From the NCBI GenBank assembly GCA_034189135.1, contig JAXHVO010000086.1, positions 32,501-82,307 of the forward strand: a DNA stretch of 49,807 nucleotides, given 5' to 3'. A model generated the notes under the pieces. It had not been told where the DNA came from. It saw only the letters and a list, made by a program, of their open reading frames with translations, and made no database searches. Shown here one piece after another: positions 44,101 to 49,807 of this stretch. The position numbers were made by a program, and so were the translations under genes. The first letter of the stretch is position 1. Each line of letters opens with the position of its first letter. This DNA is from Thermodesulfobacteriota bacterium (lineage in GTDB: Bacteria; Desulfobacterota; Desulfobacteria; Desulfobacterales; JAUWMJ01).

Positions 44101-47100
44101 AAGAATTCTTTAATACAAGGCCTGGAATCTCTTTTAATTCATAGCAAAAAAAAGTCTTTGTCCACACGGGAAAATATTGAGCACCTGGCGCGCAGCTGGT
44201 ATCGGGAAAACAAATCACATCCACACCAAAAATATGCGGTTTCAATTACAGCAGAGAATATTTCCCGGCTTGAAAATTTAGTTGCCCAGGCAAAAAGTGC
44301 CGTGTTATCCGATACACCTCAAAGAGCAAACGGGTCGGGTGGAATTCATTATTCTATAAACCGTCTGGGTCTGACAGGTGAAACCGCACTCGTCTTTCCC
44401 GGCTCCGGGAACCATTATATCTCAATGGGCAGAGGTATTGGTGTACAGTGGCCCGATATCTTACGGGGGATGGATGCAAAGACCCTTCAGTTAAAAACCC
44501 AGCTTCTCCCAGGTTGCTTTCTTCCGCAGAGAATTTCGTGGTCGCCGGGATGGGAGAAAGACGCCATGGAAAAAATTATATCCGATCCGCTTCATATGAT
44601 TTTTGGCCAGGTTGCACATGGCGGTGTGGTTTCCAGCCTCATGAATTACTTTGAGTTGAAACCTTCCGCAGTGATTGGATACAGTCTGGGTGAGTCGGCA
44701 GGGCTTTTTGCAATGGGTGCATGGCCTGATCGCGGTCAAATGCTGAAGCGCATGCAACGCACGGACCTTTTTTCCAATTCACTCGCCGGGCCGTGTCACG
44801 CTGCTCGAAAAGCCTGGGGGCTTTCCGCTAATGAAGAGGTTAACTGGTGTGTTGCCGTGGTTAATCGCTCTGCAGATACTGTTCGCAAAGTGATTAAAAA
44901 ATGGCCGACCACACGGCTTCTGATCATCAATACTCCGGATGAGTGTGTGATTGGCGGCAGGGAGATCCATGTAAAAGCCGCCATAAATATGCTGGGTTGT
45001 ACGGCACTTTTTTTAGACGGTGTGATTACCGTCCACTGCGATGCGGCAATACCTGTGGCAGAGGCATACAAGGCCCTGCATATTTTTCCCACCAGTCAGC
45101 CGGGCAATTTAAAATTTTACAGCTGTGCCCTAGGAAAATCATACGATCTCACCAGTAAGAGTACGGCCGATTCAATTTTACAGCAGGCCATTGCCGGCTT
45201 CGATTTTCCTGCTGTCATAAAGCAGGCATATAGAGACGGCATCCGCATCTTTCTGGAAATGGGACCTGGCTCGTCCTGCACCAGAATGATCAATAAAATC
45301 CTTAAAAGCAAACCACATCTAGCTGCCAGCGCATGTGTGAATGGTGAAGACGACTATATTACGATATTAAATGTGCTAAGCGCCCTTTCAGCGGAACGTG
45401 CTTCGGTCAACCTGGATAAACTATACGGAAATGATTTTTATCCTCCGACAGTTGCCTTAAAGGATAAGGACAAAATTACCGGTCGGGTAAGCATTATTGT
45501 CGGAGGAAAATCTCCTTCCCTTGCCGTACCTCCTTTAAAAAGTAGAAAACAAAAACCAGGCTTCGCTTTCGGCTACGCCCGGCAAGCCAGCAACCAACAG
45601 AGCCAGTTGGAGCAAAGAGAAAATCTTGCTAAAAGCGGAGCATACAGCAAAGCCAGTTGGAGCGAAGCGGAAATCCCGCTGAAAGCGGGGCAGAAGGAAA
45701 CGAGAACCCGACATCAAGACCTTATCAAAACCATGTCTGAAAATATTGAAGCCACCTCAAAAGCGCATCAAAAATTTTTGGACTTTTCAAACAACTTAAC
45801 AAAAAATTTTGCAAAAACATTTTCCCTTCAAACAAAGCTGATTGAAACTGTTATCAAAGACGAAGGATACGCCCCTGAAGGCGAAGATTCACCACATCGC
45901 ATTTTCCCGGAACCGGCCTTTTCCCGTGAGATGTGTATGGAATTTGCCACCGGCTCTGTTGCCAAAGTACTCGGCCCTGAATTCGCCGTCGTCGATACCT
46001 ACAAGGCAAGAGTGCGCCTTCCGGATGAGCCGTTGATGCTGGTTGACAGGATCATTTCAGTAGAAGGTGAAAAAGGCTCCATGAGTCATGGCCGAGTGGT
46101 GACCGAGCATGACGTACTTCCCGATGCCTGGTATCTGGACGGTGGTCACGCTCCGGTATGTATCTCGGTGGAAGCCGGGCAGGCAGATCTTTTTTTATGC
46201 GCCTATCTGGGTATAGACCTTGTGGTTAAGGGCAAAAGAACATACCGGCTTCTTGATGCAAATGTCATCTTCCACGCAGGATTGCCACAGCCCGGTGATA
46301 TCATTCGCTATGAAATTGAAATAGAAAAATTTGTGCGGCAAGGGGATACCTATCTCTTCTTTTTCAACTTTGAAGGACGAATCAATCACAATTTACTAAT
46401 CAGCATGTCAAACGGATGTGCCGGTTTTTTTACCGAAGATGAGGTGATACGTTCAGGGGGAATTATCCTTACCGATGAAGATACCCGGCCATTAAAGGGC
46501 AAAATAATGGATGACTGGAACAATCTGGTTGGGTTATATCCTGAAAGCTATGACGATGATGCGGTGGAAGCACTTAGAAAGGGTGACCTGTCAAAGTGCT
46601 TCGGCCCGCTGTTTAACGGAATGAATCTTTCCGAGGCTCTGAGACTCCCGGGTGGCCGCATGAAACTGATCGACCGTATTCTTTCTTTCGATCCTGCAGG
46701 TGGTCGATACGGACTCGGTTCTATTAAGGGGCAGGCGGATATTCATCCGGACGACTGGTTTTTGACCTGCCATTTTAAAGACGACATGGTCATGCCCGGT
46801 ACCCTTATGTATGAATGCTGCGCCCATACCCTCAGAATATTTATCCAGCGGATCGGCTGGGTAACGGACAAACCGGACGTATGCTACGAGCCGGTCACAG
46901 GCGTTGAAAGTGTTCTTAAATGCCGCGGGCCTGTGACTCCGAAAACCAAGCAGGTTATTTACCAAGTGGATATCAAAGAGCTGGGGTACGCGCCCGAACC
47001 TTACGTGATTGCCGATGCAGACATGTATGCAGACGGCCACCATATTGTAAGATTTAAAGACATGTCCATGAAAATGACAGGGATAACACGGGAAGAAATC

Positions 47101-48357
47101 GAATCATTCTGGGAAAACAAATCAAACTTAATATCTAAAAAGCGACCGGCAACTCTAAACTCGCAGCCCGTAAGCCGCGATCCGCAACCCGCAACCCGCA
47201 GCCCGCAACCCGCCATATTTGATCGCAACCACATTTTAGAATTTACCACTGGAAAGCCGTCAAAAGCATTCGGCGATTTGTATCAGCCGTTTGACAGTGA
47301 AAGATTCATCGCCAGACTTCCCGCACCCCCATATTCCTTTATCGACCGAATTGTATCCATCGAGCCTGAACAGTGGCTCCTGGAACCCGACGGATGGGTC
47401 GAAGCGGAATACGACGTAAGCCCTGATGCCTGGTACTTTAAAGCCAACAGAGCCCCTTTTATGCCCTATTGTATCATAAACGAAATAGCGCTCCAAACGT
47501 GCGGATGGCTGGCCGCATACATGGGATCAGCCCTTAAAAGTCAAAAAGACCTTAAATTCAGAAACCTTGGAGGAAATACGACCTTATATCAAAACATTCC
47601 GCCCGATAAAAATACCCTGACTTCTCGTGCCAGATTGACACAGGTTTCTAAGGCCGGCGATATGGTTATTGAAGAGTTTGATATTCAGGTTTTTCAATCC
47701 GGCTTAAAAATCTACCAGGGTGACACCAGCTTCGGCTTCTTCACCAGAGAAGCGCTGGCTGTACAAAAGGGCATTCATGGTAAGGACCAACAGACTTATG
47801 AACCGGGAGCCGGAAAAATAGAAAAGGCCGAATCATTTGCTATTAAACACGAACCGCCATTGACTCCTGACGATCAAGACGATGATAAAATTGATCGAGC
47901 ACATTTTTTCTCAATGCCTGCCAAGGCTATTCTCATGCTCGACCAAATAGACATGTACGTTCCTGACGGCGGGCCATATGGCCTCGGCTTTATCCGCGGA
48001 ATAAAAAAAGTGAACCCGGATGAATGGTTTTTCCAGGCACACTTTTTCCAGGACCCCGTATGCCCCGGTTCCCTCGGAATAGAATCTTTTCTGCAACTGA
48101 TCAGGTTCATTGCCATAAATCGATTCAAACACCTTGAAAACAGCCATCGTTTGGAGCTGTTAACACAAACTCCTCACAACTGGATTTATCGTGGCCAGAT
48201 TCTTCCGCAAAATAAAAAAATTGAGGTTGAAGCTGTGGTCACTCAAATGTCCGACAAACCGAATCCTGAAATTATTGCAAATGGATACTTGAAAGTTGAT
48301 GGACTTTATATATATAAGATGGACAACTTCGGTTTTAGACTGGTTCCGGTAAAGTAG
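41167..48357 (+). CDS. KS-CLF-AT-DH4 lipid megasynthase (PfaC/PfaB-like secondary lipid synthase)
   Basis: A 2396-residue iterative fatty-acid/polyketide-type synthase. Residues 5-455 are an active ketosynthase with Cys191 (DAACASS), His325 and His365. Residues 485-935 are a second KS fold in which the active-site Cys is lost (SCGESS, Gly684 at the Cys position), so a chain-length factor. Residues about 1070-1430 are an acyltransferase (FPGSG, Ser1173 in GYSLGE, His1290). After a helical linker come four FabA-like hotdog domains: about 1585-1765, 1820-1975 (His1869), 2022-2190 and 2235-2390 (His2292 in AHFFQDPVCPGSLGIE). The domain content is PfaC of omega-3 PUFA synthases plus a PfaB-like AT. 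It has no ACP, ketoreductase or enoyl reductase, so partner proteins are needed. The start has no strong ribosome site. Product is inferred to be a polyunsaturated or repeatedly dehydrated chain. Confidence 0.93.
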   Translation: MNNNSSIAVVGMAGLFPDAPDLDTFWQNIINKAQASREVPKNRWIVDPELMVHPDPMPDKALSSRCCLINDFQFDPQGIDIDHDILKELDPLYHLVLHTGRAAIADCQVPLHSKNRTGVVLAAIALPTDASSAITREILGSSLEEKLFGSRTIHPVTRNQSLSSRVTSLPGAVLAKGFGLSGGSYTLDAACASSIYAVKLACDELLSHRADAMLAGGVSRPECLYTQVGFSQLQALSPSGRCAPFDESADGLVVGEGAGILVLKRLEDAIHEKDRIYGLIKGIGLSNDMRGNLLAPESKGQVRAMKNAYRSAGWLPHDVDLIECHGAGTPVGDTTELHSLRSLWGESGWSSKQCPIGSIKSMIGHLLTGAGAAGMIKTLLAFKHRILPPSLNFSKASEKSPLRNSPFRVQTSAEKWKKRNADLPRRAAVSAFGFGGINGHLLFEQWVSETGKSLVKTRHPAASIPHKQESPLRPDPPAVPTTKQHVPIAIVGMETIFGSLDSLRDFQKVVLGGKSNIIKKPKDRWVGCDHIANRHLGRQAFYGGFIDEISIDMGDFRIPPIEVYDILPQHLLMLKVAAGAMADANLPLRKERPQMGVIIGLEFDFEATNFHHRWNLSNSVENWEKKYQLELNESQAQAWLQSLKKESGHPLSHTRTLGALGGIVASRIAREFRFGGPSFIVSCGESSGLRALETGVRFLQQGETNSMLVGAIDLFGDVRSVITSNMIIPFSKQDHIRPFDISADGTLPGEGAAALILKRLDTAIEDGDRIYSVIKGIGSASGGGIKESVPSKSSYMLSLRRCFQDADIPPSSVSYVETHGSGDRRQDAVESEALCDYFSKNPNRNDRPCALGSVKPNVGHTGAVAGLASLVKTSLSLYQEIIPPLNNFIEPVETLRQNTAFHIPVFPQFWLRDRQDGPRRACVASMTPDGTTMHVVLEGFEYLSAEDLSGQTQKKVLQERKRPLGVSPYGMFVVEGDSKNSLIQGLESLLIHSKKKSLSTRENIEHLARSWYRENKSHPHQKYAVSITAENISRLENLVAQAKSAVLSDTPQRANGSGGIHYSINRLGLTGETALVFPGSGNHYISMGRGIGVQWPDILRGMDAKTLQLKTQLLPGCFLPQRISWSPGWEKDAMEKIISDPLHMIFGQVAHGGVVSSLMNYFELKPSAVIGYSLGESAGLFAMGAWPDRGQMLKRMQRTDLFSNSLAGPCHAARKAWGLSANEEVNWCVAVVNRSADTVRKVIKKWPTTRLLIINTPDECVIGGREIHVKAAINMLGCTALFLDGVITVHCDAAIPVAEAYKALHIFPTSQPGNLKFYSCALGKSYDLTSKSTADSILQQAIAGFDFPAVIKQAYRDGIRIFLEMGPGSSCTRMINKILKSKPHLAASACVNGEDDYITILNVLSALSAERASVNLDKLYGNDFYPPTVALKDKDKITGRVSIIVGGKSPSLAVPPLKSRKQKPGFAFGYARQASNQQSQLEQRENLAKSGAYSKASWSEAEIPLKAGQKETRTRHQDLIKTMSENIEATSKAHQKFLDFSNNLTKNFAKTFSLQTKLIETVIKDEGYAPEGEDSPHRIFPEPAFSREMCMEFATGSVAKVLGPEFAVVDTYKARVRLPDEPLMLVDRIISVEGEKGSMSHGRVVTEHDVLPDAWYLDGGHAPVCISVEAGQADLFLCAYLGIDLVVKGKRTYRLLDANVIFHAGLPQPGDIIRYEIEIEKFVRQGDTYLFFFNFEGRINHNLLISMSNGCAGFFTEDEVIRSGGIILTDEDTRPLKGKIMDDWNNLVGLYPESYDDDAVEALRKGDLSKCFGPLFNGMNLSEALRLPGGRMKLIDRILSFDPAGGRYGLGSIKGQADIHPDDWFLTCHFKDDMVMPGTLMYECCAHTLRIFIQRIGWVTDKPDVCYEPVTGVESVLKCRGPVTPKTKQVIYQVDIKELGYAPEPYVIADADMYADGHHIVRFKDMSMKMTGITREEIESFWENKSNLISKKRPATLNSQPVSRDPQPATRSPQPAIFDRNHILEFTTGKPSKAFGDLYQPFDSERFIARLPAPPYSFIDRIVSIEPEQWLLEPDGWVEAEYDVSPDAWYFKANRAPFMPYCIINEIALQTCGWLAAYMGSALKSQKDLKFRNLGGNTTLYQNIPPDKNTLTSRARLTQVSKAGDMVIEEFDIQVFQSGLKIYQGDTSFGFFTREALAVQKGIHGKDQQTYEPGAGKIEKAESFAIKHEPPLTPDDQDDDKIDRAHFFSMPAKAILMLDQIDMYVPDGGPYGLGFIRGIKKVNPDEWFFQAHFFQDPVCPGSLGIESFLQLIRFIAINRFKHLENSHRLELLTQTPHNWIYRGQILPQNKKIEVEAVVTQMSDKPNPEIIANGYLKVDGLYIYKMDNFGFRLVPVK
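45601..45693 (+). repeat. Two ~45-bp repeats inside the AT-DH linker of the megasynthase
   Basis: Units beginning AGCCAGTTGGAGC at 45601 and 45651 are about 50 bp apart and share most bases (…AAATC…GCT.AAAGCGG.GCA). Just upstream is GCTTCGCTTTCGGCTACGCC, a palindromic-repeat-like stretch. They are translated in frame as a low-complexity linker (SQLEQRENLAKSG, SWSEAEIPLKAG) that does not resemble the flanking domains. Confidence 0.7.
47162..47214 (+). repeat. In-gene heptad array (GCAACCC type) in the linker between hotdog domains 2 and 3
   Basis: Tandem CGCAACC/CGCAGCC heptads, translated as QPVSRDPQPATRSPQPA (residues about 1999-2016). The reverse complement GGGTTGC is the unit of the intergenic arrays at 48431 and 49621. 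Heptads of this composition lack stop codons in all frames in this orientation, so expansion keeps the protein open, though a length change not divisible by 21 shifts the local frame or peptide register. Confidence 0.75.
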
Positions 48358-48430
48358 GTGTTTAGAGATATCATATAAACAATTTGTTGTTGCTCTCAGC
48401 TGGCAGTTTTTAAGTTAAAAGATGATGTCA

Positions 48431-48505
48431 CGAGTTGCGAGTTGCGAGTTGCTAATCGAAAACAATCTTTTTTTATAACCCGCAACACGGAATCCGCAAC
48501 AGGAA
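48431..48505. repeat. Heptad array in the megasynthase-oleA gap
   Basis: Three GAGTTGC units (48431-48453) face GCAAC-containing units in opposite orientation (48477-48505: CCGCAAC repeated), giving a possible hairpin. Same family as the in-gene array at 47162 and the array after oleA. Confidence 0.65.
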
Positions 48506-48575
48506 CCATTGATCCAGCAATTTTTATTCACTGATATTAAAGAGCCGAATTCAGATATTCCGGCTTTAAGGTGTT

Positions 48576-49616
48576 ATGCTTTACTCCAAAGTTTATATTG
48601 ATGCTTTCGGCTATGAACTGGCCCCCAACGTGGTCACATCGGATGATCTTGAAAAGCGGCTTGAACCACTTTATGAGGCGCTTCATTTTCAAAAAGGTCA
48701 ACTAGAGGCGTTAACCGGAATCCGAGAGCGCCGGTTCTGGAATCCTGGCTACAAGATGTATGAAGGTGCAGTAAAAGCGGGGAAAAAAGCCATTGAGAAT
48801 TCAGGTATTGCCCCTGAATCTATCGGAATGCTTATCTATGGCGGGGTATGCCGAGACAACCTGGAGCCTGCCACTGCCTGTTCAGTAGCTCACGGGCTGG
48901 GCCTGGGGTCGGATACCCAGGTTTATGATGTTTCCAATGCCTGTCTGGGTATTTTAAACGGAATGGTCCAGATTGCCAATGCCATTGAACTCGGACATAT
49001 GAAAGCAGGGGTGGTTGTATCCTGTGAATCTGCCCGCCAAATCGTGGACATCACCATTGATCGCCTCCTTGCCGCAAAAGATATGGAAATGTTTAAAAAA
49101 ACCGTGGCCACACTTACAGGAGGGTCAGGTGCGGTGGCGGTGGTGCTTACCGATAAACTGCTTTCCGATAAAGGACACCGTCTACTTGGTGGGGTGATAA
49201 GGAGTGCTTCAGAGCACTATAAGCTATGTCGCTGGGGGCCGAATACCGGTATTCCTTCAAACAGCCCCCAGATTATGGAGACGGATTCTGTGGGTGTTTT
49301 GCAAAACGGCGTTAAGCTGGGCATAGAAACGTTTAACGCTTTTAGAAATGAGCTTTCATGGCCGAATAACAAACCGGATAAAATCATCTGCCATCAGGTA
49401 GGCGCCACCCATCAAAATACCATCCTTGAGTCTATTGGAATTGATAAAAAAAAGGATTTCACCACCTTTAAGTATCTGGGAAACATAGGAACCGTATCTC
49501 TTCCGATTACCGCTGCCATTGCCTCAGAGCGTGAATTTTTAGCTAAAAATGATCTGGTCGGTTTTTTAGGAATCGGCAGTGGGTTGAACTGCCTGATGCT
49601 TGGAATTAAGTGGTAA
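48576..49616 (+). CDS. oleA: OleA-type thiolase-fold condensing enzyme
   Basis: OleA joins two fatty acyl-thioesters head to head into a beta-keto acid, the first step to long-chain olefins or ketones. The 346-residue protein has a FabH-like fold with Cys123 (SNACLGILNG), His273 (CHQVGATHQN) and Asn303 (LGNIGT), and the C-terminal hallmark LGIGSGLNC. Glu97 in LEPATA lies 26 residues before the active Cys, the same spacing as the essential Glu117/Cys143 pair of Xanthomonas OleA, which separates it from plain FabH. It follows the megasynthase on the same strand by 218 bp. In Shewanella, OleA with a PUFA synthase yields a polyunsaturated C31 hydrocarbon; a similar pairing is inferred here. Confidence 0.85.
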   Translation: MLYSKVYIDAFGYELAPNVVTSDDLEKRLEPLYEALHFQKGQLEALTGIRERRFWNPGYKMYEGAVKAGKKAIENSGIAPESIGMLIYGGVCRDNLEPATACSVAHGLGLGSDTQVYDVSNACLGILNGMVQIANAIELGHMKAGVVVSCESARQIVDITIDRLLAAKDMEMFKKTVATLTGGSGAVAVVLTDKLLSDKGHRLLGGVIRSASEHYKLCRWGPNTGIPSNSPQIMETDSVGVLQNGVKLGIETFNAFRNELSWPNNKPDKIICHQVGATHQNTILESIGIDKKKDFTTFKYLGNIGTVSLPITAAIASEREFLAKNDLVGFLGIGSGLNCLMLGIKW

Positions 49617-49620
49617 GCTA

Positions 49621-49666
49621 CGCGTTGCGGGTTGCGAGGTACGGGTTGCGGGGTACGTGGTGCGGG
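49621..49666. repeat. Heptad array downstream of oleA
   Basis: GGTTGCG/GGTACG-type units (CGCGTTGCGGGTTGCG and on) begin four bases after the oleA stop. They are related to the in-gene and intergenic arrays at 47162 and 48431. Confidence 0.65.
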
Positions 49667-49807
49667 AGAAAGGTGTTTTGAATATCGAATATCGTAGCGC
49701 CAGGCGAAGTCTGGAGCGTTGGAATAGGTGGCGAAAGAGCCACATTTGAAATTCGCTGAAGGAGTCTAATGGGTTCAAAACCCATCCGGTAAGGGCTGTC
49801 ACCCAAC
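49667..49807. other. Window end: non-coding, repeat-like sequence
   Basis: No gene is supported. There is a perfect small palindrome ATGGGTT-CAA-AACCCAT (49769-49785) and GCGCCAGGCGAAG-type sequence that recalls the repeat in the megasynthase linker. Minus-strand frames here look like repeat-derived noise. Confidence 0.35.

Noticed and set aside
41167-48357. Type I modular polyketide synthase
   Set aside because: No ACP, KR or thioesterase; the KS-CLF-AT-hotdog order is that of PUFA/secondary-lipid synthases.
47162-48505. CRISPR-like array
   Set aside because: Units are contiguous 7-mers without spacers; no cas genes are present.
49566-49806. Minus-strand frames at the window end
   Set aside because: They are antisense to oleA's end and the heptad array, giving low-complexity repeats such as SQPATRS.

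Overview
The window looks like chromosomal DNA from a moderately AT-rich anaerobe of the Desulfobacterota, probably near the sulfate-reducing Desulfobacterales. This is inferred from gene content and order: an NADH-oxidising NuoE/NuoF/HoxU-type module, the ribosomal order rpsF-rpsR-DUF2232-rplI-dnaB, F0 ATP synthase genes with both AtpZ and AtpI but no F1 genes beside them, and a KS-CLF-AT-DH lipid megasynthase next to an OleA-type ketosynthase. No rRNA, tRNA, CRISPR array, complete insertion sequence or prophage was seen.

Positions 1-6.4 kb (+) carry a flavin/iron-sulfur diaphorase trio, with its first gene cut by the window edge, then a histidine kinase and a sigma-54-dependent response regulator. 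Positions 6.6-13.7 kb (+) are housekeeping: bS6, bS18, a DUF2232 membrane protein, bL9, DnaB, HflX, SuhB and a 65-residue Cys protein. Positions 14-16.8 kb (-) hold a GlcD-type FAD oxidase and a divergent DnaA. They are followed by an AT-rich gap and by pdxA and uvrA (+). Positions 21.9-25.7 kb (-) hold F0 ATP synthase genes (c, a, I, Z), pyrK and an RdgC-like pair. Positions 25.8-29.4 kb (-) hold a methylguanine-DNA methyltransferase, a DapF homologue in which both catalytic cysteines are serine, a lipoprotein hydrolase and an EamA transporter. Positions 29.4-41 kb are accessory: a 0.9-kb gap with tiny ORFs, an unknown membrane protein, an ADP-ribosylglycohydrolase/cupin/tautomerase/CGGC/molybdopterin-oxidoreductase cluster, an Lgt-like protein, a fumarylacetoacetase-family protein, a DUF456 protein and a Cys-rich protein.

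The most interesting region is 41.2-49.6 kb (+). A 2396-residue protein has the order active KS, inactive KS (chain-length factor), acyltransferase, and four FabA-like hotdog domains, so it resembles PfaC with a PfaB-like acyltransferase built in. It is followed by an OleA-type thiolase-fold enzyme. Together they suggest a polyunsaturated lipid or long-chain olefin/ketone pathway. The ACP/ketoreductase subunit, enoyl reductase, phosphopantetheinyl transferase and OleB/C/D are not in the window.

The intergenic DNA is rich in dispersed repeats: a ~173-bp element in two diverged copies, one closed by a perfect 44-bp inverted repeat; a ~203-bp MITE-like element whose terminal repeat also occurs alone beside the first; and GGGTTGC-type heptad arrays that flank the OleA gene and also lie in frame inside a linker of the megasynthase.
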